A stretch of DNA of 64,000 nucleotides from Marifrigoribacter sp965178585 (GCA_965178585.1 OZ238267.1:1550001-1614000), one strand, 5' to 3'; positions 36,146 to 45,073 are shown, counted from the first letter of the stretch. Translations and numbers: made by a program. Notes: generated by a model from the sequence alone, not told the origin.

Positions 36146-36153
36146 CAAAATTA
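36146..36153 (-). promoter_or_regulatory. -7 promoter box of the envelope cluster
   Basis: On the minus strand TAATTTTG matches TAnnTTTG and ends 28 bases before the ATG of the OmpA-domain gene. It lies about 45 bases downstream of the palindrome at 36197-36214. Confidence 0.6.
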
Positions 36154-36196
36154 CTCCTGAAACTAAGAAGAGTATTCATTAAAAAGAATGGTTTTG

Positions 36197-36214
36197 TATC
36201 ACCCTTTAGGGTGA
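36197..36214. promoter_or_regulatory. Palindromic operator candidate upstream of the OmpA gene
   Basis: ATCACCCTTTAGGGTGAT has perfect 7-bp arms and a 4-base centre. Its centre lies about 56 bases upstream of the -7 box, a normal place for an activator. The adjacent upstream gene encodes a LuxR-type DNA-binding protein. It could also form an RNA hairpin at the regulator's 3' end, but no T-run follows on the minus strand. Confidence 0.6.
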
Positions 36215-36273
36215 TTTATGGTATAAAACCCCTTAAAATTGGGAGAAGTATGGTTTTTTGTTTAATTGAAGGA

Positions 36274-37857
36274 TTAGGATACTGAAACTTTTTTCATTGC
36301 TTGAATTCTACTTTTTACTTCAAGTTTTGAATAGATATTCTTGATGTGAGTTTTGATAGTGTTTTTGGAAACAAACATTTTTTCTGCAATTTCATCATTA
36401 CTTAGTCCAAGTGTTATATACTCTAATACTTCAGTTTCGCGTTTGGATAAATTAAATGATTTAATTTGATTTCCATTATTGACCTTACTATCAACCTGTG
36501 TTTTAAGCTTTTTAATTTGAAGTACATAATGTTTTATTTCAGAATTTTTATTTTCTAAAGTAAGATCATTATTTTTTCTTAATAAATAAATTAAAACAAG
36601 TAAGATAGTGATAACGGAAACGCCTATAATTGATATGATTATTAATTTACTTGTATTTGATTTGGCATCGGCTATCCTTTTTTCATTTTCTTTTGCAAGC
36701 TCTTGAATTCGTAAATCTTTTTTTTCTGTTTCATATTCAATTTGTGCATTTATAATATTTTTTTTAGAAGTTTCATTAATGATGCTGTCCCGATATTTTG
36801 TTGCTTTTATATTAGACAGAAGCGCCTTTTTGTAATTGTTTACAAGTGAGTAATAATCAGTTAATGCATTATAACCTAACATTATATTCTCTTTGGTATG
36901 AACGCTTTTTGCTTTTTCTAGTCCTTCAGATATATTATTGTAGGCTTTGTTATATTGCTTAGTATGAAGCTGATTAATACCAATATTAATTAAGGTATTA
37001 CTTAAATATCTGGTGCTTTTATATTCTTTTAATTGAGGTATTGCTTTTTGATAATATGAAGTTGATTCCTCATACTTTCTCTCCTTTTGAGCCAATAATC
37101 CCAATAAGTTATACTTAATTGCGACACCTTCTTTTCTTGGATATTTTAATGCTAAATCTAAAGACTTATTAATATATGCTTTTGCAGAATCAAACTCTTT
37201 AATATGAAGATAAACCTCTCCAATATTTGCATAATCATACTCTTGTCCTTTAAAATTTTCAAGCTTTTGTTCAATTAAAAGCCCTTTTTTAAAATAGGTA
37301 AGAGCTTTATTATATTCTTCTGTATCTACAAAAACATTCCCAATGCCATTAAAAGCAATAGCAATACTTCGATCATTTTTAAATTTTTCAGAAAGGCTTA
37401 AAGCTTTAATATAATTATTATAAGCTTCCATTTCTAAATTTAGCTTACGATAAGTAACTCCTAAGCTGTTCAGGCATTTTATTTTTGATAAAGTATCAGT
37501 ACTTTTTTCTAAGTAAGTGAGGGCTCTCTTATGATAAGAAACGGATAATAAATATTCATTCTCGTATCGAGCAGTAATCCCCATTCTATTGTAACACTTT
37601 GCAATCCCGTCTATATAAAGAATTGATTCAGACACTTTAAGAGCTTCATCTAAAACATCTTTTCTAATCGATTTTTGTTTAATTGACTTCTTGTATAAAC
37701 TTATAAGATTTTCTACCTTTAAAGTATCGTCTGGAATATTTTTTAAGGCTAGAAATTCATTTTCAATGGCTACTTCTTTTTCAATGTCCTGACTATATAG
37801 CGAAAAACAACTAATAATTGTTATCACTAATGATAAGAGGGTAGAAGAATAGGGCAT
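36274..37857 (-). CDS. Membrane-anchored TPR regulator with LuxR-type HTH
   Basis: A 527-residue one-component regulator. An N-terminal signal-like segment is followed by about eight TPR repeats (70-390) such as YNNYIKALSLSEKF and ALTYFKKGLLIEQ. A membrane helix (about 402-424) follows, then a coiled segment, and a LuxR-type HTH at about 469-527 (LSKRETEVLEYITLGLSNDEIAEKM in two parts, then KNTIKTHIKNIYSKL). So the TPRs probably lie in the periplasm while the DNA-binding part is cytoplasmic. It lies upstream of, and in the same direction as, the envelope cluster and is the likely regulator of it. Confidence 0.88.
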   Translation of the reverse strand: MPYSSTLLSLVITIISCFSLYSQDIEKEVAIENEFLALKNIPDDTLKVENLISLYKKSIKQKSIRKDVLDEALKVSESILYIDGIAKCYNRMGITARYENEYLLSVSYHKRALTYLEKSTDTLSKIKCLNSLGVTYRKLNLEMEAYNNYIKALSLSEKFKNDRSIAIAFNGIGNVFVDTEEYNKALTYFKKGLLIEQKLENFKGQEYDYANIGEVYLHIKEFDSAKAYINKSLDLALKYPRKEGVAIKYNLLGLLAQKERKYEESTSYYQKAIPQLKEYKSTRYLSNTLINIGINQLHTKQYNKAYNNISEGLEKAKSVHTKENIMLGYNALTDYYSLVNNYKKALLSNIKATKYRDSIINETSKKNIINAQIEYETEKKDLRIQELAKENEKRIADAKSNTSKLIIISIIGVSVITILLVLIYLLRKNNDLTLENKNSEIKHYVLQIKKLKTQVDSKVNNGNQIKSFNLSKRETEVLEYITLGLSNDEIAEKMFVSKNTIKTHIKNIYSKLEVKSRIQAMKKVSVS

Positions 37858-37886
37858 AATTTTTCTAATTGAAAACTATATGTATC

Positions 37887-37894
37887 CAAAATTA
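37887..37894 (-). promoter_or_regulatory. -7 promoter box of the TPR-LuxR gene
   Basis: On the minus strand TAATTTTG ends 29 bases before the ATG at 37857. It is identical to the -7 box of the OmpA-domain gene. Confidence 0.55.
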
Positions 37895-37989
37895 CTTCAA
37901 AAAAGGGTAAGTTTAATAAGTATTATCAACTGTGCCAGTAGGTTGTTGGTAATCAGCTTTTTATTTTATTAATTTAAATTCACTCTTAA

Positions 37990-39228
37990 TTAATATTCAT
38001 AAATGGTAATTCCGCTACGCAATTTAGGCTCAATAAAAGTGCTCTTTGGAGGCATTGTTAATCCTTCATCTGCCACATTTTTTAGTTCTTCTATCGTAAT
38101 GGGAAGAAGGCTAAAACCAACTTCAAAATCATTTGAGTCGATCATTGATTTTAAATAAGCTAAATCTGAATTTCCGTGTGGATATTCTATTCTGTCATTA
38201 TTTCGCAGATCGTTAATTCCCAAGATGGGTTTTAATATGGTGTCAAATAATATTTGAACATCTAAAGTGTCTAATGAATTATTGATTTCGTATTCTTCTT
38301 TACGAAGATATAAGGAGTAATAATCACCATCAAGGTACATACTAAAATGATGTTTCTTACTAGGTTTATAATAAATATCACCACGATTTTCTATTCGATA
38401 TAATTCATCAATAGAAATTAAAAATTCTTCTTTACTTAATCCATTTAAATCTTTAATCAATCTATTGAATTCGTAAATTTTTAATTCACTTTCAGGAATT
38501 AAATAGCTCATAAAAAAGTTATATGGTTCTTTTCCTGTGTGTTCTGGGTTTTCATCTTTTAAATCTTTTGCTAAGAGATTTGATGATGCAGATCTATGAT
38601 GACCATCAGCAATATAAAGTTTATTCATTTTAGAAAAAATAGATTCAACTTTTTTAAGAGTTTTTTCGTCATCTACATTCCAAACATAATGAGTATCTCT
38701 ATAGGTGGTAGTAAATTCATACTCAGCTCTAGATACCATTACGGATTCTATAATTTCTTTTAACTCATTGTTATCTGGGTAGGTAAGAAGTACAGGTTCT
38801 GCATTAAAACCTACTGTTTTTAAATACTGCTGAAATATTACTTCTTTTTTCTCTATAGTGTTTTCATGTTTTTTAATGATGTTGTTTTCATAATCAATTG
38901 CACTTGCACCTGCAATAATCCCATTAAATTCATGACCATCTCTATTTATGATTTTATAAAAATAATAACTTGGATTTTCGTCTTGCATAAAAACTTTATC
39001 CTCCTTAAACTCTCTATATCTATTTCGAACTAGTGTGTACCTACGTTCGCCAGTAATTCGCTTTTGATATTTATAACCAGGGTTTACTATATGTAAAAAT
39101 GAAAAAGGATTATCTCTTAATCTGGCATTTTTTTCCTTTTTTGAATAGTCTTCATAAGATCTAGAAGCTATTAACCCTACTTTATCTCGAGTAGGGCGTA
39201 CAGCTTTAAAAGGAATTATTTTTGCCAT
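37990..39228 (-). CDS. DUF1015 family protein
   Basis: A 412-residue cytoplasmic protein with the hallmark N-terminus AKIIPFKAVRPTRDKVGLIASRSYEDY, and IADGHHRSASS (residues near 207-217) in the centre, the most conserved part of DUF1015. Its biochemical role is not established; it is often found beside serine-metabolism genes in Bacteroidota, which are not seen here. It is the third gene of the operon with the Gfo/Idh and 3-hydroxyacyl-CoA dehydrogenase genes (gap 32 bases). Confidence 0.9.
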   Translation of the reverse strand: MAKIIPFKAVRPTRDKVGLIASRSYEDYSKKEKNARLRDNPFSFLHIVNPGYKYQKRITGERRYTLVRNRYREFKEDKVFMQDENPSYYFYKIINRDGHEFNGIIAGASAIDYENNIIKKHENTIEKKEVIFQQYLKTVGFNAEPVLLTYPDNNELKEIIESVMVSRAEYEFTTTYRDTHYVWNVDDEKTLKKVESIFSKMNKLYIADGHHRSASSNLLAKDLKDENPEHTGKEPYNFFMSYLIPESELKIYEFNRLIKDLNGLSKEEFLISIDELYRIENRGDIYYKPSKKHHFSMYLDGDYYSLYLRKEEYEINNSLDTLDVQILFDTILKPILGINDLRNNDRIEYPHGNSDLAYLKSMIDSNDFEVGFSLLPITIEELKNVADEGLTMPPKSTFIEPKLRSGITIYEY

Positions 39229-39260
39229 TTTTTTAGAATTTTAATTGTAGTTATAAAATA

Positions 39261-40148
39261 CTATACAAATTGTTTTGAAACATTTTCTGCTCTTCTGCTT
39301 TCACTGTAATCGTAAAACCCTTCACCACTTTTTATTCCTAGTTTGCCACCTCTAACCATATTTACTAATAATGGGCAAGGTGCATATTTAGGGTTTTTAA
39401 AACCATCATACATTACATTTAAAATAGATAAACAAACGTCCAAACCTATAAAATCTGCTAATTGCAAAGGTCCCATTGGGTGTGCCATACCAAGTTTCAT
39501 TACGGTGTCTATTTCTTGAACACCTGCAACTCCATTATAAAGTGTTTCAACAGCTTCATTAATCATTGGCATTAATATTCTGTTTGCAACAAAACCGGGA
39601 TAATCATTAACCTCAACAGGTATTTTGTTAAGCTTTTCAGAAATTGTTTTTACGGTTTCGTACGTTTCAGAACTAGTATTATACCCTTTAATAATTTCTA
39701 CCAATTTCATGATAGGTACAGGGTTCATAAAATGCATCCCAATTACCATTTCTGGTCTAGAAGTAACAGCTGCGATTTGAGTAATGGAAATAGATGAAGT
39801 ATTACTTGCTAGAATAGTATCTTCAGGACAATATTTCTCTAAATCTCTAAAAATATTTAATTTTAACTCTAAATTTTCAGTAGCAGCCTCAACAACCAAA
39901 CTTGCGTACTCTACGCCAGCTTCAAGATTGGTGTAAGTTGTAATATTATTAAGGGTACGTTGTTTATCATCTTCAGTAATTTTTTCTTTAGCAACCATTC
40001 TATCCAAATTTTTGGTGATAGTAGCCAATCCTTTTTTCAATGAATTTTCAGAAACATCTATTAATTGAACTCTATAATCAAATTGAGCGAAAGTGTGGGC
40101 AATACCATTCCCCATAGTTCCTGCTCCTATAACTGCAATATTTTTCAT
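39261..40148 (-). CDS. 3-hydroxyacyl-CoA (3-hydroxybutyryl-CoA) dehydrogenase
   Basis: A 295-residue NAD(P)-dependent enzyme for beta-oxidation or butyrate metabolism. The N-terminal Rossmann fold has GAGTMG at 8-13, the SNTSSISIT motif and catalytic His in GMHFMNPVP. The C-terminal domain has YPGFVANRILMP and GMAHPMGPLQLADFIGLD. Length fits the single-function HBD class rather than the multifunctional FadB. It sits between the Gfo/Idh and DUF1015 genes. Confidence 0.93.
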   Translation of the reverse strand: MKNIAVIGAGTMGNGIAHTFAQFDYRVQLIDVSENSLKKGLATITKNLDRMVAKEKITEDDKQRTLNNITTYTNLEAGVEYASLVVEAATENLELKLNIFRDLEKYCPEDTILASNTSSISITQIAAVTSRPEMVIGMHFMNPVPIMKLVEIIKGYNTSSETYETVKTISEKLNKIPVEVNDYPGFVANRILMPMINEAVETLYNGVAGVQEIDTVMKLGMAHPMGPLQLADFIGLDVCLSILNVMYDGFKNPKYAPCPLLVNMVRGGKLGIKSGEGFYDYSESRRAENVSKQFV

Positions 40149-40191
40149 AATCTATAACCGATATATCGGATGAATTTTAATTAAACGAATT

Positions 40192-41160
40192 TTATAATGT
40201 TTTAAAATTTTCTATTACTTGCATGGCAACTCTTAATGCTTCAGTACCCTGAGTCAAAGTTACAATGGGTGTAGTATCTGTATTAATAGCATCTGCGAAG
40301 GTTTCCAGTTCATCCAAAATTGCATTATTAGGATCTACGTCTGGATTTTCAAAATAGATTTGCTTTTTAACCCCTTCAGCATTGGTTAAAATCATTGCAA
40401 AATCATCTGGGTTCTCTGGAGCATCTTTCATCTTTACAATTTCACATTTCTTTTCTAAAAAATCGACAGATATATAGGCATCTTTCTGAAAAAATCTAGA
40501 CTTACGCATATTCTTCATTGAAATTCTGCTGGCAGTAAGATTAGCTACACACCCGTTTTCAAATTCAATACGAGCATTGGCAATATCTGGAGTTTGGCTA
40601 ATAACTGAAACCCCATTTGCAGTAACTGTTTTCACCTTTGATTTTACTACGCTTAAAATGGCATCTATATCATGTATCATTAAATCTAATACTACTGAAA
40701 CATCCGTGCCACGAGGGTTAAACTCTGCCAAACGATGAGACTCAATAAACATTGGATTATCAATTTGTTTATTTACAGCCACAAAAGCAGGATTAAACCG
40801 TTCAACTTGACCTACTTGTCCTCGAACTCCATTTTTCTTTGCTAATTCCCTAATGGTTTCAGCTTCACTTACCGTTTTTGTTATGGGTTTTTCTATAAAC
40901 AAATGTTTTCCAGCATCTAGCACTTTTTTTGCACAATCAAAATGAAAAAGGGTAGGAGTAACTACATCAACCATGTCACAAGCATCAATTAATGCATCCA
41001 TAGTGTCAAAATATGTATATCCAAATTCCTCAGAGACTTTTTTAGCTGCCTCAGGATTGGAATCATGAAAACCAACTAGGTTGTATTTTGTAGATTGATT
41101 TAATAGTTTTAAATGAATTTTTCCTAGGTGGCCAGCACCTATAACACCTGCATTTAACAT
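40192..41160 (-). CDS. Gfo/Idh/MocA family oxidoreductase
   Basis: A 322-residue NAD(P)-dependent oxidoreductase. It has the Rossmann loop GVIGAGHLG at 5-13, the EKPITKTVSEA catalytic-Lys motif, and the GTDVSVVLDLMIHDID segment with a conserved catalytic-region His. The substrate is unknown. I start it at the ATG at 41160, which begins the Rossmann strand; the open frame extends to 41211 but passes through a -7 box at 41177-41184. First gene of the operon with HBD and DUF1015. Confidence 0.9.
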   Translation of the reverse strand: MLNAGVIGAGHLGKIHLKLLNQSTKYNLVGFHDSNPEAAKKVSEEFGYTYFDTMDALIDACDMVDVVTPTLFHFDCAKKVLDAGKHLFIEKPITKTVSEAETIRELAKKNGVRGQVGQVERFNPAFVAVNKQIDNPMFIESHRLAEFNPRGTDVSVVLDLMIHDIDAILSVVKSKVKTVTANGVSVISQTPDIANARIEFENGCVANLTASRISMKNMRKSRFFQKDAYISVDFLEKKCEIVKMKDAPENPDDFAMILTNAEGVKKQIYFENPDVDPNNAILDELETFADAINTDTTPIVTLTQGTEALRVAMQVIENFKTL

Positions 41161-41176
41161 TGAATATGATTTTACG

Positions 41177-41184
41177 CAAATATA
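41177..41184 (-). promoter_or_regulatory. -7 promoter box of the Gfo/Idh operon
   Basis: On the minus strand TATATTTG matches the consensus exactly and ends 16 bases before the ATG at 41160. Confidence 0.65.
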
Positions 41185-41262
41185 ACGGTTTTTCAGCTTT
41201 TTTATATTCAAATTTTCTGAAACTATTTTTTGTAAATTCTATTGTTTTGAACCTCGATTCCC

Positions 41263-41270
41263 TATTTTTG
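41263..41270 (+). promoter_or_regulatory. -7 promoter box of pcm
   Basis: TATTTTTG ends 20 bases before the TTG start of pcm. A TTG at 41242-41244 lies 18 bases upstream and may be the -33 element. Confidence 0.6.
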
Positions 41271-41290
41271 GGGGAAAATATAAAACCATT

Positions 41291-41932
41291 TTGCAAGATA
41301 CTTTTACACATAAAGGAATGAGAAAAAAATTGGTTGAAACCCTTATCAAAAAGGGGATCACTAATAAAGATGTTTTAAAAGCAATCGATAAAATTCCACG
41401 TCACTTATTTATGGATTCTGGTTTTATTGATCACGCATATGTAGATAAAGCATTTCCTATAGGAGCAGATCAAACTATTTCTCAGCCTTATACGGTTGCT
41501 AGACAATCAGAATTATTAGAGGTTGAAAAAGGAGCAAAAATTTTGGAAATAGGTACTGGTAGTGGGTATCAAACTGCGGTTTTATTAGAAATGGGAATGC
41601 AGGTGTATTCTATAGAACGTCAGAACGAGTTATTTAAAAAGGCCAAGCTTTTTTTGCCTAAATTAGGTTACCGAGCTAAAAAACTAATTTTTGGTGATGG
41701 ATATAAAGGATTTAAAGAGGAAGCTCCTTTTGATGGAATTGTGGTTACCGCTGGAGCACCTTTTGTACCGAAACCTTTATTAGCTCAATTAGCTATTGGC
41801 GGTAAGTTGGTAATACCCGTTGGTGACGAAAGCCAGGTTATGACTGTCTTTACTCGAACTTCAGCAACCGAATTTAAGAAAGAGGAATTTGGCGAATTTA
41901 GATTTGTGCCTTTATTAGAAGATAAGAATTAA
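41291..41932 (+). CDS. pcm: Protein-L-isoaspartate O-methyltransferase (TTG start)
   Basis: Pcm repairs age-damaged proteins by methylating L-isoaspartyl residues. The 213-residue protein has FPIGADQTISQPYTVARQ, the key Pcm signature, and a SAM loop EIGTGSGYQTAVL, followed by FDGIVVTAGAP. The TTG at 41291 gives the family-like KHKGMRKKLVETL start region; an ATG at 41318 would truncate it. It overlaps the convergent lipoprotein gene by 4 bases. Confidence 0.93.
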   Translation: MQDTFTHKGMRKKLVETLIKKGITNKDVLKAIDKIPRHLFMDSGFIDHAYVDKAFPIGADQTISQPYTVARQSELLEVEKGAKILEIGTGSGYQTAVLLEMGMQVYSIERQNELFKKAKLFLPKLGYRAKKLIFGDGYKGFKEEAPFDGIVVTAGAPFVPKPLLAQLAIGGKLVIPVGDESQVMTVFTRTSATEFKKEEFGEFRFVPLLEDKN

Positions 41933-43203
41933 TTACTGCAGTTACCATCAATAATGTCCTGAATGGTTGGATTGTATACATTATCCTCAACTAAATAATC
42001 TCCTTCCAATCCATTATTAATAATTAAATTTTCAATTCCACATAGATTAAATAACTGAGGGTTGTTTATGATGTTTAAATCACCAGTTACCATATTCAAA
42101 TTACTAAATTCATTGATGTTAAATAAAAAAATCTGATTTGAAATAATAATATCACCACCTATTTGTGATAAATTTTCTAGACCAGATAATAAAGGTAAAA
42201 AATCATTCTGATGAATTAATAAATCACCTCCAATTTCATTTACACTTGAAAGAGTTGTTATGTCATTGAGTTGATTATTAAATCTAATAGTTAGATTACC
42301 AGGAATATTAGTGAAATTTGGAAGTCCATTTAAAGTTATTAAACTATTGTTTCCACTAATAGTAAGATCTTCACCAATTGAATTAATATTTAGAAGTCCA
42401 TTGAGGTTTAGTAAGCTTGAGTTATTACTGATAGTAAGATCTTTTCCTATTGAATTTATATTTGGAAATCCCTCTAAATTTATTAAATTGGAATTTCCAG
42501 ATATTTTAACATCTGTACCTATAGTAATATTATTTGATAAACCTTCAATACTATTTAACATTAAGTTATCAGTTATTCTTAATGAGTTTTCAATTTCAGA
42601 AATATTATTAAAATCTATAAGAGAATTTATTTCTAAATTTTCTATGTATAATGAACCTACATCAACAATACTTGCTAAAGGAGAAAGGTCGGTAATATTC
42701 CCTTGATTATTTCCTATTAATAAAAACCCAGAAACCCCCCAATGATCTTCATTACCAAATTCATCAACTTGTTCTTGGCTATGAAGTTGAACATTTCCTA
42801 TAAAACTATATTTTTCATAAATATCATTTAATGTGATGGTTACATTTCCAGTTTTTTGATTTCCATCGCTTGTAGCTATAATTTTAGCTGTTAAAACAGG
42901 GTGTTTTTCGAAATTAAATGAAACTGAATCTCTAACTTTTAATATTCCTGTTTCAGAATCAATTTCCATAGAAAAATTTGGGAGTTGCTGGTGTAAGTGA
43001 TAACTTAAAGTTCCTGAATTTGTAGTAGCTTCAATTTGCCCAAGGATAAATCCATTTTCTGGGTTTTCATCAATACTTATTGTAAAGTCACTTATAGTTA
43101 TTGTAGGCCCAGAATTAACATCGTTAGATGAATCATCTGAACTACATGAATTAAAAGTGATTAGACTAATAAAAGCCCAGATTATTAGGTAATTAATTTT
43201 CAT
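41929..43203 (-). CDS. Surface lipoprotein with cadherin-like and receptor-L/LRR-like repeats
   Basis: A 424-residue lipoprotein (lipobox FNSC, Cys20) with a Ser/Asp-rich linker. Residues about 35-130 look like a cadherin-type beta-sandwich (GQIEATTNSGTLSYHL, DSETGILKVRD). From about 150 to the end there are tandem solenoid repeats of about 23 residues with the pattern L-x-I-x-x-N-x-x-L-x-x-L-x-G-L-x-N-I-x-x-I-G-x-D, similar to receptor L domains or LRR proteins. It is a likely adhesin or ligand-binding surface protein. No catalytic motif is seen. Confidence 0.82.
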   Translation of the reverse strand: MKINYLIIWAFISLITFNSCSSDDSSNDVNSGPTITISDFTISIDENPENGFILGQIEATTNSGTLSYHLHQQLPNFSMEIDSETGILKVRDSVSFNFEKHPVLTAKIIATSDGNQKTGNVTITLNDIYEKYSFIGNVQLHSQEQVDEFGNEDHWGVSGFLLIGNNQGNITDLSPLASIVDVGSLYIENLEINSLIDFNNISEIENSLRITDNLMLNSIEGLSNNITIGTDVKISGNSNLINLEGFPNINSIGKDLTISNNSSLLNLNGLLNINSIGEDLTISGNNSLITLNGLPNFTNIPGNLTIRFNNQLNDITTLSSVNEIGGDLLIHQNDFLPLLSGLENLSQIGGDIIISNQIFLFNINEFSNLNMVTGDLNIINNPQLFNLCGIENLIINNGLEGDYLVEDNVYNPTIQDIIDGNCSN

Positions 43204-43273
43204 AGCATATAAATATAATGCTTTAAAATTTTTATTTATTGAATATATAGCTATTGTTTATTTAATAAAAAAA

Positions 43274-43807
43274 TTAGATAGTCTCATATCCATCAATACT
43301 CTTGGTGTTATTTTTATCCCAATATTTCTTTACACCTTCGCGACCTTTTTTATTATCAGATTCGATTAATTGATTTCTCTCTGATTTAAAATCCATAAAG
43401 GGCACTGCATAACCACAAGAGGTTTGTATTAAGTTAATATCCATTACTATAATTTGACGAGCTCCCACATAGTCCCCAAAAAGTGAAATGTGTTCTTGAT
43501 AAGATGGATCATTTTCGTGATATATTTTGGCATTTCCGTAAAGCCTAAGTATCATAGGCATTTCTTCAAAAGAGCAAAACATAATGGTCATACGGTCATT
43601 CTCTAGTAAATGTGCAGCTGTTTCATTACCACTGCCTGTAAGGTTTAACCATACAATTTTATTATTATCAATAATTCTAAAAGTATCCATTCCTTTTGGA
43701 GAAACATTCACACTTCCTTGACTTCTTGCTGTTCCTACAAAAAACATTTTCTGATTTTCAATAAAGTTTTGAAGTGCAGGGTTCAATTCTTTTAGTCGCT
43801 TACCCAT
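43274..43807 (-). CDS. Pyridoxamine 5'-phosphate oxidase-like flavoprotein
   Basis: A 177-residue protein of the PNPOx-like split-barrel FMN family. Typical parts are FVGTARSQGSVNVSPKGMDTFR (N-terminal strand and loop, in segments) and WLNLTGSGNETAAHLLEN with DRMTIMFCSFEE. It is not true PdxH and its substrate is unknown. It begins 1 base after the end of the methyltransferase gene, so the two are co-transcribed. Confidence 0.88.
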   Translation of the reverse strand: MGKRLKELNPALQNFIENQKMFFVGTARSQGSVNVSPKGMDTFRIIDNNKIVWLNLTGSGNETAAHLLENDRMTIMFCSFEEMPMILRLYGNAKIYHENDPSYQEHISLFGDYVGARQIIVMDINLIQTSCGYAVPFMDFKSERNQLIESDNKKGREGVKKYWDKNNTKSIDGYETI

Positions 43808-43808
43808 A

Positions 43809-44513
43809 TTATATCTTTTTGAATAGTGTATATATATAATCTCTTTTGTCTCCTGATGGCATTGTATAAATGTAATTAAAGCTGTCTATTAACTTAAAAT
43901 CATCACCTAATTGATAGCTTAACATTTTTAGGTCATATTGATAAACAGGTAAGCCAGAACAGAATTTAGCACTATTTTTATTGAATTGTGCAAGAATTAC
44001 AAAACCATCTTTTTTTATACTTTTCTTTAATAAGTTAAAATAAGTGTTTTGTTCTTTTTGATTAGTAAAAAAATGAAGAACAGCTCTATCTATCCATAAG
44101 TCAACTGGCTTAATAGTTTTTAGTTCTATTGGATTTATTAGATCGTCAACAATAAACTTTACTTGTTGATTTCCAACTCTTTTCTCAAGATTTGCTAAAG
44201 CAACTTCACTTATATCTGTTGCAATTAAATTAGTGTAATTTTGATCAATTAACTCATCTAAAAGTACGGTGCTACCTGCTCCAATATTAATAATAGATGC
44301 ATTTTTGGAAAGATTGATTTTGTTTATAAGTTGTAGCATTGGGCTCAAATCAGTTTCAAACCATCCTAATCTATCTATTGGATTATTGTTGTAAACTTTA
44401 TTCCAATGATCTTTAGATTCTTTATGTGTAGATGATTTATCTGAAGAGCAGCAACTAGAATCTTTACTTTCAATGCTGCAAGATGATTTTTCTTTATTAG
44501 TTTTAGAATTCAT
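43809..44513 (-). CDS. Class I SAM methyltransferase with Cys-rich N-terminus
   Basis: A 234-residue methyltransferase in the TPMT/UbiE-like group. SAM-binding motif I is INIGAGSTVLLDELI, followed by an ATDISEVALANL motif; KDHWNKVYNNNPIDRLGWFE is a segment shared with putative thiol methyltransferases. I start it at the ATG at 44513. The first 35 residues contain a Ser/Cys-rich tail (SSCSIESKDSSCCSSDKSS) unusual in the cytosol and possibly metal-binding. It could act on a thiol or metalloid; the substrate is unknown. Confidence 0.82.
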   Translation of the reverse strand: MNSKTNKEKSSCSIESKDSSCCSSDKSSTHKESKDHWNKVYNNNPIDRLGWFETDLSPMLQLINKINLSKNASIINIGAGSTVLLDELIDQNYTNLIATDISEVALANLEKRVGNQQVKFIVDDLINPIELKTIKPVDLWIDRAVLHFFTNQKEQNTYFNLLKKSIKKDGFVILAQFNKNSAKFCSGLPVYQYDLKMLSYQLGDDFKLIDSFNYIYTMPSGDKRDYIYTLFKKI

Positions 44514-44601
44514 ATATAAATTATTATGAGAAAAAGTTATAACTATTATAAGCAATTAAATTGATTACTGTTTCTATTGAAACAATTACCCGTGATCTAA
44601 T

Positions 44602-45066
44602 TTACTTATTGTAAGCCTTTTTAATTCTACTCAAATCACGTTTATTATCTCGATCCTTAAGAGTTTCTCTTTTATCGTATAATTTTTTCCCTTTACAAAG
44701 CGCTATTTGGATTTTAGCCAATCCTTTTTCAGTAGTAAATAAAAGAAGTGGGATAATAGTCAGACCTGTGTTTTTAACTTGTTTTTCAAGTTTTTTTAAT
44801 TCACTACGATTGAGTAATAATTTCCGTTCACTTTTGGGACTGTGATTAAAATGGACCGCATGTGAATACTCTTGTATCGTCATGTTTATAACAAACAATT
44901 CGTTATTACTAAATTCACAAAATGCTTCAGCTATAGAAGCTTTTCCTTCCCGTATAGCTTTAATTTCAGTACCTCGCAATACAATACCTGCTACAAATTT
45001 GTCTAAGATTTCATATTCAAATCTAGCCTTCTTATTTTTTATTTTTACTGTTTTTTGTAATGCCAT
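44602..45066 (-). CDS. smpB: tmRNA-binding protein SmpB
   Basis: SmpB carries tmRNA to stalled ribosomes in trans-translation. The 154-residue protein has the expected core: NKKARFEYEILDKFVAG, LRGTEIKAIREGKASI, HFNHSPKSERKLLL and a basic C-terminal tail (DKRETLKDRDNKRDL) that enters the mRNA channel. The ssrA gene is not in the window. A -7 box ends 7 bases before the ATG. Confidence 0.97.
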   Translation of the reverse strand: MALQKTVKIKNKKARFEYEILDKFVAGIVLRGTEIKAIREGKASIAEAFCEFSNNELFVINMTIQEYSHAVHFNHSPKSERKLLLNRSELKKLEKQVKNTGLTIIPLLLFTTEKGLAKIQIALCKGKKLYDKRETLKDRDNKRDLSRIKKAYNK

Positions 45067-45073
45067 CGCTTTG

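Noticed and set aside
41161..41211. Longer Gfo/Idh gene starting at 41211
   Set aside because: An exact -7 box at 41177-41184 lies within the extension; the Rossmann strand begins at ATG 41160.
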